This document shows positions 1 through 11,633 of a stretch of DNA of 64,000 bases, piece after piece (within the stretch, counting starts at the first letter, position 1; each line of letters begins with the position of its first letter). Under the pieces are notes generated by a model. It worked only from the letters and a program-made list of their open reading frames with translations, was not told where the DNA came from and did no database searches. Origin of the DNA: Chlamydomonas reinhardtii. Taxonomy: Eukaryota; Chlorophyta; Chlorophyceae; Chlamydomonadales; Chlamydomonadaceae. The translations under genes were made by a program, and so were the position numbers. Location: NCBI RefSeq assembly GCF_000002595.2, contig NC_057005.1, positions 5,207,235 through 5,271,234 of the forward strand, read 5' to 3'.

Positions 1-553
1 CACAGGCGCGGGGCTGGGGCTGACGTTCGGCGGCAGTCCGTTGCAGCTGCCGCCACTGGCGCCGCGGCAGTCCCAGTCGTCGCTGCCCCAGCTGCCGCCG
101 CCGCAGGCGCCAGCAGGCATCTCGCCCTTCGCGATGCCCGCAGCGCAGCAGCAGCAGCAGCCGTACCACTCGGGCGCGCGCAGCCGCGTCGCCGGCGGCA
201 GCCCATTGCTGGGCTGCAGCGGCAGTGTGGAGGCCTGCGGCACGCCCGTCAGCGCCATTGCGAGCATGGCCGCCGCCGGCACCGCCGCGGCGCGGCAGTC
301 GGGCACAGCCCTGCAGCACCTGCAGCAGCCGACGGGTGGCTCGTCACCGCTGGCCTACCGTGGCAGTGGCGCTGGCGGCGGTGGGGGCGGAGGCGGAGTT
401 CTGGGCTCGGCAGGCGCCGGCGCCGCCGGCACCGCAGCCGCCGCGGGCGTGGCTCTGGGTGCGGCTATTGGCATGGGCTTGCAACCCGTGGACGAGGGCG
501 GGCCAGGTGACGAGGCCGAGGCGGCGGTGGGAAGCTACTCTCGGGCCGTGGCG

Positions 554-584
<31 letters not shown>

Positions 585-1690
585 GCTTCCTGGATGTTTG
601 GCCTGAGCCGCCGCTGCCGCCGCTGCCGCCGCTGGCGACCGCCGCCCGCGCGCCGTCGGGGCCGCCGTCCGCCAATGTGGGCGCGGCCGTGGTCGACGCG
701 GCAGCGGGCATGCGTCGCAGCAACACTGGAGGAGCGGGCGGCGGCGGCGGAGGAGGCGCCACGTACAGCACTGACCTTGTGGGCGGGAGCCCGGTGTTTG
801 CGGGCAGTCCCACGGGCGGCAGCCCCCGCTCGCTGCGGGGCAGCTATGCAGGTATGGGCGCCGGGGCCGGGGCCGGCGCCGGGGCGGGCGCTGGCCTCGT
901 CGGCACCTCAAGCGGCCTACACAGCGCCCACAGCGGTCGTCTGGAGCAAGCGGCAGGAGCTCCCGGGGGCGCGGGGGGTGCGGGAGGAGGCGGAGGTGGA
1001 GGCAACCTGCTCGCGAGCATCCTCAGCGCCTTTGGCGGTGGTGGTGGTGGCGGTGGAGGTGGTGGTGGTGGCGGGACAGGAGGTAGCCCGGTGGCCAGCC
1101 GGCGCGGCAGCGGCCGCCTGCAGCGGCAGGGATCCAACCCCACCTCGGCGACGGGCGGCGGTGCGGTCGCTGCCGGCGGCGTGATCGGCTCGGACACGTC
1201 CGAGGACTACTGCGGCATTTGCTTCGAGCGGCCCGTGCTCATATTCATCAAGCCCTGCCACCACTACCTTTGCGGTGAGTGTAGGGAAGGCGCCAAGGCT
1301 GCACGAGAGGCGGGGGCGGCTTACACTAGCCTGTGTGATGCTGGAGACGCTGGCCCGGCTGGGCTGTGGGCTGTAGGTGCTGCGCTGCGCGGGTCTGCCG
1401 GCCAGGCACGGGGCACGGGCGCGGGGTGGCACGCGGTGGCACCGGCGCTTTCACGCACCACGGTGCATGGTACAGCAACGACCCCGCTGGCCGGGTCGGC
1501 TGCCTTCCTCCGTGTGCCGCCCGCTTGCTTGCATGTCCCTCACTTGCCCCACGCCGCGCGTGTGAACCCTGCCGCGCCCTGCCCTGCCCTGCCTGCAGCC
1601 GAGTGCTCACGCGAGGTGACGCGCATGGTGGAGACCCAGGCGCCGCAGTGCCCCTACTGCCGCGGCACCGTGCGGGGCTTCGGCTGCTGA
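1..1690 (+). CDS. C3HC4 RING-finger protein, 3' part (5' end outside window)
   Basis: The frame is open from the first bases, so the start codon lies left of the window or is not resolvable. Two exons are modelled, <1-1274 and 1599-1690 (stop TGA). The 324-nt intron has a GTGAGT donor and a CAG acceptor and splits a codon after its first base. The first about 400 residues are low complexity: Gly, Ala, Ser and Pro runs, with long GGC tracts near 560-590 and 1035-1075. At the C-terminus there is a compact RING: CGIC, then CHHYLC joined across the intron to AEC, then CPYC eleven residues before the stop. Splicing restores the C-x-H-x2-C-x2-C core that reading through the intron would break. This implies an E3 ubiquitin ligase with an unknown substrate. 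I do not recognise a specific orthologue. The RING call is firm and the function is inferred. Confidence 0.8.
1275..1598 (+). other. In-frame intron of the RING gene
   Basis: GTGAGT to CTGCAG, 324 nt, a multiple of three with no stop in the coding frame. An unspliced message would still translate, but the RING would be separated into two halves. Confidence 0.75.
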
Positions 1691-2730
1691 GCACCGCGGG
1701 CGCTGGCGTCCAGCGAGCGAGGAGCTGTGCCAGTAGCCGCGGGAGCTGGCGCTGAGCGAGGAGCGGTGCAAGGTGGCGACTGGGGCAGCGACGCTGACGG
1801 GTACCGCACCGTGCCCTGTCAGGTCATCAGGTGACGTGCAACAACACCGAGCTAGAGCTAGTAGAAAAAATAGGTCATGGGCTCATGGGAATTTTGCAAG
1901 GAACGCATCGTGCAGCAGCAGGATGGTGCTTTGGTATCATTATTTGCATTGCCATGTCCAATGCCGGTGCGCCTGAAGGCGGCTAGGGGTGCTGAGCACG
2001 CGTTCAGGAGTGCAGCAGGGCGCTGGCGTGCTGCAGCGGCGCACGTACACGTGTGCCCGGTGCAGTGCGGTGCAACTGGGTGCAGCAGGGGAGCGCTGCG
2101 TGCGTGCGCCTGCGGGCTCAGCCTGACTAGGGCCTAGTCATTAGTCATTAGTCGAGAGCTTGGCAGCGGCTGGGCAAGTAGGTGGCAGGTGGGTCAGTGC
2201 GGTGAGCTCAGTGCGCGCCGGGAAATGCGGGAAGGCAGGCCATGCTGTGGGCGGTGCTGCACAGGCTGCGAAAGCCGTTGCAGGTGGCCGGTGTGCATAC
2301 ATGTTGGGTCTGAGGAGGCAGAGGCTGCGTCCGTGGGCGGAACATGTCGCGGACATGACGTCGGGACACAGACTGGCACGTCGGAGGTTGGCATGTCATT
2401 TACATGGTACAGTCAGATGAGGGACCATACTACCGGTGTTCGGCCTGCTCTGGTTGGCTGCCGAACTTTCCAGTGTTACATGTCCGCGGCCTTTTCATCT
2501 TCGCCTGGTCTCGGGTTAAACGGGATCCTCAGGGCCCCCCATCGTTCTAGCGCCTCGCCCCACCCGCACGGAGCGGCCACCATCCAGCGATGGCCGGCCT
2601 TCGCTATGCATTACGACAGCGGGCAGGCTGCGGCGGTGCTCAACTCCTGCCTCGGTGACCACGCACTGCGCAAGGTGGGGCTGGAAGTCTGTTGGTGGTA
2701 GTGAAACTGACCAACGAGTCCGACTGCGCG
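1691..2730. other. 3' flank of RING gene; no gene seen
   Basis: About 1 kb without a convincing coding frame. It holds the 3' untranslated region of the RING gene, but no TGTAA signal was found on the plus strand here, so the transcript end is not placed. Confidence 0.5.
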
Positions 2731-2850
2731 AGTTTCCATGCATTGCGTCGTGTTACAATTTGTGAGGGCGGCTCCGCCGCCGGAGAGGGTACCTGCAAGC
2801 AGAGAACTGAGGTCTTCGTGCGGGGTTGGGAGGGCGAGCCCGAACCGCCG
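2731..2850. repeat. 120-bp direct repeat, copy 1
   Basis: Identical over 120 bp to 3096-3215. It abuts the 253-bp repeat that begins near 2847, giving an A-B-A order with a 365-bp period. Confidence 0.9.
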
Positions 2851-3099
2851 TGTAGCCACGCAAAGATAGAGCGTAGCCAGGGACGACGGCGTCAGTACTG
2901 ACAGAACGAAACTCGCAAAGTAGCGAGCGCGACACAGCGCTCTGCTACTTAACCGGGCCCACCGCCCATGCCGCGCATGGGCCCCAAACAACAAACACAC
3001 ACACGCCACGCCCCTTCGGGGCCCACAACTGTGCACACTCCGAGCGCAGGAAACCTTGGTTTCCGACAACTCGCTGCGCTCGAGCGGAAACCATCAGTT
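2847..3099. repeat. 253-bp dispersed repeat, copy 1
   Basis: Base-for-base identical to 6387-6639 (offset 3540) by direct reading. The core 2851-3096 begins TG and ends CA, as long terminal repeats do, but no target-site duplication was found around the pair. Identity over 253 bp in non-coding DNA means the copies are young or homogenised. Confidence 0.95.
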
Positions 3100-3215
3100 T
3101 CCATGCATTGCGTCGTGTTACAATTTGTGAGGGCGGCTCCGCCGCCGGAGAGGGTACCTGCAAGCAGAGAACTGAGGTCTTCGTGCGGGGTTGGGAGGGC
3201 GAGCCCGAACCGCCG
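3096..3215. repeat. 120-bp direct repeat, copy 2
   Basis: Identical to 2731-2850. It starts exactly where the first 253-bp repeat stops. Confidence 0.9.
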
Positions 3216-4479
3216 CAAACCTTCCACATAATGCGCGAGGGGTCGACTGGCTGCTGGCGACTGGGCGACACAAAAGCATCCAGGTGGGTGGCAGCGGAGG
3301 GAACCCGCGGCTGCTCACGAAGTTTATGAAAGCCGAAGGCTAGTAAAGACGACGCCCTGACCCCGGGGCGTGCAAGACAGCCACGATGGCACATATGGTA
3401 GCACACGCGGAAGCGAAACCAGGGCCTGAGCGAAGCTGTGTGAAAAAGCCGTTGCAACAAATGCTTGCCGGGGCGGTAGCGCGCCAACCGATACGCCCTT
3501 GAGGGCATGTATATTACGCAGTGCTGCCAACGGTACGTCAAACAACACAAAGCACAGCATGATGCAACCCAAAGAGACGCGGTCGTACACGCAGCTGTCG
3601 TACTGGTATGACACGTTCTGACAAATTAGTTATGAACCATGGGCTAGCGGCCTCGCCCACCGCAGACATAACGTCATTCGCATAGCCCCACCTGGGCAGC
3701 ACCACTCAAAAGCGCAGAAGCGACAATGTTGACCCTTCAGCGGGCTTTCCGGTCCCAGCCCCAGCCTCAGCCTCTTGCTTCGGCCTGTAGCCTCAGCCTC
3801 TAGCCTTTCACGCCCTTGATGCGTTCCGCAGGGAGCGGGCCACACACTACGGTAGTCCTTTGGCAGGCGATGAAGGCGTGCAGAATGTGCTGATTGTGCC
3901 GAGCAGATGACGGTTAAGGCAGGCATGAACATTAAGCCGCCGCGCGCCTCAAGCACGCAAGAATGCAATAACACATTACAAGCCGTGCAGCGGGCACGAA
4001 GACACAGCAGGAATTGCAATAATGCAACCATCCGTGAGGGACAGCAGGCACGCCCACGCGTGACGCAGGGCCATCCAGCGCAGGCCCACAGGCGGGTACA
4101 CAAAGCGTACGTCATGCAAAAGCTGTCGTCCCGTGCACACGTGCACAAAGAAAGCGGGCGGCAGTGACGGCAGCTAAGCCTTCAACGGTCCATGACGGGT
4201 TTCATCATTCCAGGCATGCATCAACCTGAAGTAGAGTCACGCGGCGATCGTGTTCCACACATGCAGTAGTCCATGCACATGAAAGGTAAGGAATGGCCAC
4301 ACATGTCCGGCCCAGGCCTCGGTTTCTACAGGACAGGAATGCACGTCGTGCTCACCACCTTGTAACCACACACAAACACACTCGTCCACGCCAAATCCTT
4401 AGGTAGGTAGCAACGGGCAAGCCCTAGACAGGTTACGGTAGACAGGCGTATCGCAGCCAGACGCGCAGCGCCTCATGCA
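3216..4479. other. Non-coding, no gene recognised
   Basis: Open frames here (the longest is about 170 codons on the minus strand near 3630-4148) show no known motif, no plausible splice structure and none of the codon bias of the neighbouring genes. I see nothing supportable. Confidence 0.5.
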
Positions 4480-5720
4480 GTAACCATGCATGTCATACGT
4501 GAGCATTACTAGCACAGCCACCTGACGGGCAGCGGCGTAGGAGCGGTATGTCCGGCAGGCCTGAAAGTCAAAGGCCCCGCGCACGTGCCCGACACAGTGC
4601 CCGAAAGTTGTTGTACATACGGCGGCCGCTGTCCCTCACGGGTCGGGCCGAGCCACAGCACGTCGGTCAGAACCGGCGGGCCTCAACGCATAACTGGCGT
4701 GGGTGCGGTGTGGGTGCGGTGTGCCCCCGCTTGTCGGACAGTCCCTTCTTTGTAATCCACCATAACTGGCGGGTCTAGTGGACCTCAGTAGTGGACGCAC
4801 CGCCACCAACCACATAAGCAAGCCCTCTGGTCGTGGGCGTCCGGCTTAAAAGGGAATTGCGCCCTTATGCCATACCGGTACCGGTACCGGCATACCGTAA
4901 TCCAAGCGGAGACCCAGAATCAGCGCACAACTGATCTGCCCTATACTGAGTACTGCAGCCACCGCGTCATGCATGAGCATTGCTAGCATAGCCACCTGAC
5001 GGGCAAGTGACGCAGGAGCGGTATGTCCGGCAGGCCTAGAGTCCAAGGCCACGCGCACGTGCCTGACACAGAGTCTGAAAGTCGTTTGACATACAGTCAC
5101 GGGAAGTCAATCAATATGGCGGGCCTGAGCGCACGCACAACTGGCCGTCTATAGTGGGCGCGCCGCCACCAGCCACATAAGCAAGCCCTCCAGTGCGTGT
5201 CCGGCGTCCGGTAAAGAGAGCGCGCTCGCTCATGCATGCCATGCCAGAATAATCCAAGCGGAGACCGTGAGGCCCTGGCGTGAAGCATTGGCGCACAACT
5301 GACATGCCCCATGATGAGTCTGCAGTCACCACGCCACCTGACGGGCAAGCAACGCAGGAGCGGTATATCCGGCATAGTCCGGCATAGTGCTTGAAAGTCT
5401 TTTGTAAATACAGCGACCACTGGCAGCGGAGTCACATCACATCAATCAGTCTGGTGGGCCTCAGCGCACGACCGAAGCGCCGCATCAAGCCTTCCGGTGG
5501 GCCTATCGCGATCAGCATGCAAATAATCCGGCGGTCGTACCGCGCATAGTCAACCCGAGTACAGCCCTCCGGTGGGCAGCGGCATACGAACGGACTGGCG
5601 AGTCCAGCACATGCAACCCGACCAAGTACAAGCCCCCAACTGACCTACAACGTGCGGCCGTGCACGAAGATTTTTGTTAAGCCCTCCGGTGGGCACATGC
5701 ACCAACAGTGCGTTCACAAT
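4480..5720. repeat. Diverged tandem satellite
   Basis: At least three related units can be read. The landmark cacctgacgggca occurs near 4520, 4994 and 5336, each followed by caggagcggtat (or near variants) and then ggcgggcct-type segments. A second landmark, agccctccggtgggc and variants, recurs near 4822, 5184, 5489, 5563 and 5679. Unit length is roughly 340-470 bp with indels and perhaps 70-85% identity between units (estimated by eye). No coding frame survives across units. Confidence 0.75.
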
Positions 5721-6386
5721 CGTGCCATGCACGAAGCACACGAGAAACATCCAGCCCAACACACATAACCCCACACTAACCAAGTGGACTCTCATGAAGC
5801 TCTAAACTATGTGGCTGACAAGCTGGGCGTGGCTGGTTGTCATCCGGGTATCACGTTCGGCTTGGCCAGGCCAGCTGATCACTTGAACCACGCCCAAAGC
5901 TAGTGGCTTACCGCTGCGATGTCCGCGAAGGCGAAAAGAATCTCAAACTCGGCGACACGACGAGGCGGGTTGGGGAGTCGCAGTGAGGTCCGCGGAGGGG
6001 GTTCACGGGCGAACTCGGCGAACAGCGCGGCGAACTCGGCGAACAATAAGGATCCTGATAGCATCATCGTCAAGGGCACATCGAGTGAAAAAAGCCGGTC
6101 TAGCACGCAACGAAAACTAGTAGTCAAGCACACTATGCAGGACTGGTCATCTCAGCAAGCATCAGATGCAGCGGAAACCCCATAAGCAAGACGAATTACG
6201 GATGGCGAACCAAACTCTTTGACCGCGTTTGCCGAAGGCGCCAGCGAACGAGCTGCTGATTTGAACTTGTCAACTTGCTGTAGTGCTCTGACGGATACTT
6301 TAACTGCCATGAGCAATATAAGAAAGGTAACGCAGAGAAGCAGAGAAGTAGAGAAGAAAAGAAAATATACGCGGGCAAAGCGAGCC
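5721..6386. other. Non-coding with short tandem and purine-rich segments
   Basis: It holds a small imperfect tandem of gcgaactcggcgaac at about 6009-6050 and a purine-rich stretch at about 6333-6368, some 25 bp before the second 253-bp repeat. An 88-codon frame at 5919-6185 has an ATG but consists largely of that tandem, and I do not call it a gene. Confidence 0.5.
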
Positions 6387-6639
6387 GCCGTGTAGCCACG
6401 CAAAGATAGAGCGTAGCCAGGGACGACGGCGTCAGTACTGACAGAACGAAACTCGCAAAGTAGCGAGCGCGACACAGCGCTCTGCTACTTAACCGGGCCC
6501 ACCGCCCATGCCGCGCATGGGCCCCAAACAACAAACACACACACGCCACGCCCCTTCGGGGCCCACAACTGTGCACACTCCGAGCGCAGGAAACCTTGGT
6601 TTCCGACAACTCGCTGCGCTCGAGCGGAAACCATCAGTT
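6387..6639. repeat. 253-bp dispersed repeat, copy 2
   Basis: Identical to 2847-3099. Its flanks differ from copy 1 except for a shared ccgccg immediately upstream. Confidence 0.95.
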
Positions 6640-7178
6640 GGTTTGCGAACTGTGCGAACCCGCGTGCACCGGACGCCCTTCCCTCTTCTCCCTTCACTCT
6701 CCTTTCCTCTCCTCTACCCTCTCCCGCGCTCTCTTTCTTCCCCTCTCATGTTTGTCTCCGTGCCGCGCCTGCACGCGCCGCTGCCTCAGGGGCACGTGGC
6801 GCTGGCGCTGCTACGCACACCGACGTCAGCTATGCAAGGCACGACGGTGCGGTGAGTGCGAAAAGGGCGAGAAGAGTGGGAGAGCGTCCTTTCGAATAGA
6901 AGAGTGAACATGTGTGACTGAGGTGGGTCCCGCGCCTCTGCGTTTCTGGCAACGTGAAGACATCATTTGATGCTTCTGGTGCCTCTTGATTGTTCGTAGG
7001 AGGAGCTGGGCGGGTGGGCGGCCAAAGAGGAATGGGAAGGCGTGACCAGCCGACTCGCTCGCCATAAAAGCCCGGTGACTGCAGTAAAACTTCTAATTTA
7101 TAGGAAGCTATCGTCAACAACCTGACGATTACCAACGCAGCATAAGTGCAAGCGAATTGCTGCTGGAGCTCACAAAGA
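6640..7178 (+). promoter_or_regulatory. Upstream region of the esterase gene
   Basis: This is the 540 bp between the second 253-bp repeat and the esterase ATG. A CT-rich tract lies at about 6668-6745. No TATA box or other site stands out. Confidence 0.4.
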
Positions 7179-10100
7179 ATGGGTCGATTCTCGCTTGCAG
7201 CGGCTGCTGCTGGATTGTTGCTGGGTCTGGCAAGCGCTCTGGATACAAGCGTTACAGTCTCTCTCGGTAAAATAACCGGCGCGCATTGCGCCAGCGGGGA
7301 GAGTGTCCTTTCTTTCAAGGGCATCCCATTCGCCGAGGCGCCCACGGGCACTCGTCGATGGGCGGCGCCTGTCGCCTATGGCAAGATCTCTAAGTTCCCC
7401 ACCGCTGGTCTGGACGCGACCAATTATGGCTACATGTGTCCGCAGGGCGCGGGCGAGGTGGGTCACATTGTTGCGTGACATGTGGCGCGCTTGCTCTGGC
7501 TTGCTCTTGCGGTACCCGCGGAGCGAGCAGCCCCCGGCGTGTGTGGCGCGTGCCCTGACTGGCCACGCCGGTGTTGAAAATTGAAGCGCGCGTGTGCTGA
7601 TGAAAACCGAAATCGATCGAGATATCGAGTTACTAAACTGCAGACCCGCCTGACCCCAGGCCTGACCCGCCTGTCCCCACACCACCCGTCACTCCGCGTT
7701 CTCCGCACTCTGGTAACATGCCACCCTTTGTCCTTTCCCTGCCTCCCCAGTACGAGTCTGAGGACTGTCTGTCGCTCAACGTGTGGGCCCCGGCCAACGC
7801 GACTGCAACCTCCAAGCTGCCCGTGCGCTTTTACATCCACGGAGGAGGCTTCCAGCAAGGCAAGTTAACCAATAGGTGAAGCCAACATGCCGTAGCCTAA
7901 CATTTTGGCATCTCAACTGCATATTATAGTGCATGCAATCAAATCTTCCATACGCATGAGGTGCTACTCACTTAGCACAACAGCCCGATGGACTACGGTA
8001 CTGATGGGCATGCATCACCGACCGCTCGCATGGCGACCGCGCAGGCTCCGGCAGTGACGACAGCTACGACGGCTGCCGCGGCGCGTCTGACGGCAACGTG
8101 GTGATGGTGACTATCAACTACCGGCTGGGTATCCTGGGTTTCATGGCGCTGCCCGAACTCAAGGACAGCGCCGCCAACGGCACCGTCGGAAACTGGGGAC
8201 TGCTGGTGAGAGCAGCGGGGTTACTAGCTAGTTATGGTGCGGTGTGATACGTGGCAGGGCAGCGGGTCACATATGCGGGAATGGGATTATTACAGGTGGT
8301 TCCGAGAGCCTGCACCATACATCTCCCGCCGTACACGTGCCCGCATCACACTTCCCTACTGGCCACCGCCGTACGTCCCCGTGCAATCGTGCATGCACCC
8401 ACAGGACCAGCAGCTGGCGCTGAAGTGGGTCAAGGACAACATCGCGGCATTCGGCGGCGACCCCAACAAGATGGCTGTGTACGGCGAGAGTGCCGGTGCC
8501 TACTCGCTCCTGCTCCACATGGTGGCCACCGGATCCAAGGGCCTGTTTTCCTCCGCCGTGTCATTCAGCGGCAGTGCGGACGCCATGGCGGTCGACCTCC
8601 TGCCAGGTAGGTGATGGGGCCCTGCTGGTGGGGAGGTTGCGCGTTGCCGGGCCTTGCTGGGTCGCTGGGCATCTGGTGGGGATGCTTGTCAGTAATGCGG
8701 ACTTGGCCGTTTATGGCGGGTCAATCAAGGGCCATGTGTGTTGCACGCACCGTGCAATCAATGCGCGAGGCGCCAGCGCCTGTACGCACACGGACCTGAA
8801 GCCTAGAGACTAACTGCTACGGCACCCGGCCTGTCTTGCCTACACCTTGCTTGATACCGTACTTACCACAGCACCATTGCATTGTGCCGCACTGCCACGC
8901 CCCGCCCATGACAGATGCCTACAAGAAGGGCCAGGTCGTCGCCGCCGCCCTGAACTGCAGCACCGCAAGCATCGCCACCGCACGCGGCTACCAGGACGTT
9001 GCCGACTGCCTGCGCAACAGCGCGACGCCGGCCTCCATCGGCGCCATCATGGCCACGTACCTGACCACCACAATCCAGGTGAGTCCTGTCGGTGCAGTCG
9101 TGTCACCGCACTCTCTCGCTCGTTCGGGCGGCTCGGCAGATACAGCGGTTTTTGCAAGTTGCTGTCACCCCGCTGCACACTGCGGGCTTCCTAGGCCTTC
9201 CATGCAGAAGCTGGCGTAGCGCCTGCTGTGGGCCTCAGGCCTGAACCGTGTGACTGGGTCACTGGGCACGACCAAGAACTTCCCCTGATCAATCAACCCT
9301 GACCGTCCCCCGCAGTACTTGGTGCCTGTGGTGGATGGCGTGGTGTTCACAAAGCACCCGGTGCTGCTGATGCGCGAGGGCAAGTCCGCGACCGTGCCCA
9401 TCACGCTGGTCACCAACGCGCGCGAGGGCATCCTGGAGATCTCGGGCGAGGTGCAGAAGAACGTGAGCCTGGACACCTCCGCCGACTTCATCTCCATCAT
9501 GCGCCGCTTCGTGAGCGTGCCCAAGAGCTTCGCGGCCAAGGTGCGTGTGCACGCATGCATGCGCAAGTGCGTGCCCGAGGTGTTGCTTGGTTACAGCTGT
9601 GGGCTCCGGGCCTCCGGCCGGGCGGCTGCGGCTTACTGACACTCAATCAACTCCACATCCATGAAGGGACACCCCAAATGCAATGCCGTGCGTAACCGCG
9701 CGTATCCTGGCCCCCCGTGCACTTCTATCTGCTCCTCCTCAGGTGGCGACGCAGTACGACAAGGCCAAGTACGGTGACAGCCTCTACTTCTCAGCCATAT
9801 TCGCGCTCACAGGTGGGGCCGCATGCCGTGCTTTTGAGGATCCGTCCGTGTGCGCTGGTACGATAGGTGTCACTATCATAGGCAGACAAAACAATATGCG
9901 TGTATATGTGTGTGTGCACACGCAACTCCGGCCTCACCTGTGCTCATCACACCCGTCATCCGTGCTATTGCAAGAAAGAGCCCCGTGTCGCCTCACCACG
10001 CATTCTTGGTACCCGTTTCCCCTGGGCCCCCACCCTGCAGACGTGGGCTACCACTGCCCGGCGCTGCGCACCGCCTCCGCAATGGCCGCCCAGGGCCTGA

Positions 10101-11253
10101 CCGTGCGCCTGATGCAGCTGCAGATGGCCCGGCCCACCAACGGCTGCCCCCTACAGCGTGAGTGCATCTGAATGCGCGCGTATGTGTGCTTGTGTGCATG
10201 CGTGCACGTCCGCGCGCTTGTGTGTGCTCGAGTGTGCGTGTGCATATGTGCGCGTCGTTATATGCGCGCTTGTGTGCGTGTGCGTGGGCGTGGGGGACGT
10301 GGGGGCGGATGGACTCCGTGCGTGACGAGGGAAGAGCCGGCTGGCTGGATTGGGCCCAGCAGCTTTGTTGATGGAGGTTGTGTGCACGGCTAGCTGTCGT
10401 GGCAGCTGTGGTGCTGTAAAGGTGCGTGCATGTCCTGCTGCCCTCCCTTCATTTGGTACCCGTACGTGTCGTGCGCCACCCCGGCACTGCTGCTCGTTAC
10501 ACGTGCGTGCATGCTGACATGTGCGGCTGACGTGTGTGTTACGCCCTCCCTGGCACGCACACGCAGTGGGTGCCGGCTACCCAGCCTACCTGTACGAACT
10601 GTGGGACGCCTTCCACTCCTATGTAAGCAGTGCCCCTCGGGCTATGCATGTTCGGGGAGTTACGTGGCGACTGTGCATGGGGGCTGCACGACGCACGAAC
10701 CGTATGTGTAGTTCCGGTCGCTGCATGTAATGCTTGAAGAGAGCATCTGCCAGTGCACGTAGGCCCCCGCCAGCAAGTGTGGCAGTGCCCGTGTCCCGGC
10801 CAGTAACTGAACTGAACGGTCTCCCTCATTGGCGCCCACAGGACATTCCCTTCACTTTCATGATTCCTTACACCGCCGCCGATGTGTGCAACTTCACTTC
10901 CGCGGAGCGCGACCTTTCGTCGTTTATGTCTGGTGAGCACGCAAACATCCATCCGCGTCGGTCCGAATTTATCCCGACCGTAACGAGCTGCATCTAATGC
11001 CACCTGTGCCAATCCTTCCACTCAACCCTGCAGTTGCCCGCCTGCGGCATACACAGGCATGGTCAGCGCCGTCGCCGCCACGGGCGCCCCGGTGCCGGCC
11101 CGCTCCGCCAGCCTCACCGCGCCCCAGCTGCTCAACCTGACGTGGCCGGCGTGGACGCCGCTGCAGTCACAACTCATCCTGGACATGGACGTCAACGCGC
11201 CCAAGCTTATCGATACGGCTGACTGGAAGTCCACCTGCCAGATCTGGTGCGTG

Positions 11254-11339
<86 letters not shown>

Positions 11340-11633
11340 TGACAATGTGCGGAGAGGCAAGGTAGGGCCGCCGGGCGCGTTCTGGTGGTTGTGCGCTGTG
11401 GGTGCCCCTTACTGAGTGCGCTTCCGGCCCTCGCACCTGTTGTCCCAATGGGCCACAGGGACGACATCTTGAGTTCCAACATCGCCCTGGGCACCCAGGA
11501 CCCCGACGCGCTGCCCCCGCCGGCCGCCCGGTCGCCTCCCCCGCCGCCTGGCTCCTCGGCGGCTGTGGTGGTGGCCTCGGCCTGGGCGCTGTGGCTGCCG
11601 GCAGCGCTCACGGCGCTGGCGCTCCTCTTCTAA
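7179..11633 (+). CDS. Type-B carboxylesterase, cholinesterase-like, probably GPI- or membrane-anchored
   Basis: Twelve exons: 7179-7457, 7751-7859, 8045-8205, 8405-8606, 8915-9078, 9316-9540, 9743-9812, 10041-10157, 10567-10622, 10842-10932, 11057-11246, 11459-11633; 612 residues. The ATG at 7179 opens a clear signal peptide ([20 protein letters not shown]). Family marks in order are [17 protein letters not shown], the oxyanion-loop [20 protein letters not shown], and the nucleophile motif GESAG (Ser212). Glu342 (AREG) and His459 (FHSYDIPFTF) complete the triad. The spacings of 130 and 117 are close to those of acetylcholinesterase. The last about 20 residues are hydrophobic and end without a charged tail, as in GPI-anchor signals. 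Intron 2 has a GC donor, and intron 11 starts with a long (GT)n tract. It would hydrolyse carboxylic esters at the cell surface or in the secretory path. The substrate is unknown. Confidence 0.9.
11255..11340 (+). repeat. (GT)n microsatellite in esterase intron 11
   Basis: About 40 GT units with one interruption near the end, starting a few bases after the splice donor at 11247. Confidence 0.97.

Larger units (their letters stand above)
2851..6636. mobile_element. Possible non-autonomous LTR-like element (fossil), unproven
   Basis: The direct repeats 2851-3096 and 6391-6636 (246 bp each, TG...CA ends) bound about 3.8 kb with no recognisable gag or pol. A purine-rich tract sits shortly before the right repeat. 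No matching target-site duplication was seen, and the inner DNA is largely satellite. The alternative is a 365-bp satellite monomer with a detached partial copy. Identical end repeats would imply a young age if this were an LTR element. Confidence 0.25.

Noticed and set aside
3630-4148. 172-codon minus-strand open frame
   Set aside because: No motif, no homologue recognised, Cys/Leu-rich random composition, and no nearby splice structure.
4480-5720. CRISPR array
   Set aside because: The units are hundreds of bases long and diverged, in a eukaryotic nuclear sequence. This is a satellite.
5919-6185. 88-codon plus-strand frame with an ATG
   Set aside because: Much of it is a short tandem repeat (SANSAANSAN), and it lies in a repeat-rich stretch with no other support.
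2851-6636. Firm call of an intact LTR retrotransposon
   Set aside because: No reverse transcriptase, integrase or capsid frame and no target-site duplication were seen. Only the end-repeat geometry supports it, so it is kept at low confidence.
11034-11056. Earlier acceptor for esterase exon 11
   Set aside because: CTGCAG at 11028-11033 gives the wrong frame. The acceptor at 11056 restores the conserved NLTWPAWTP region.
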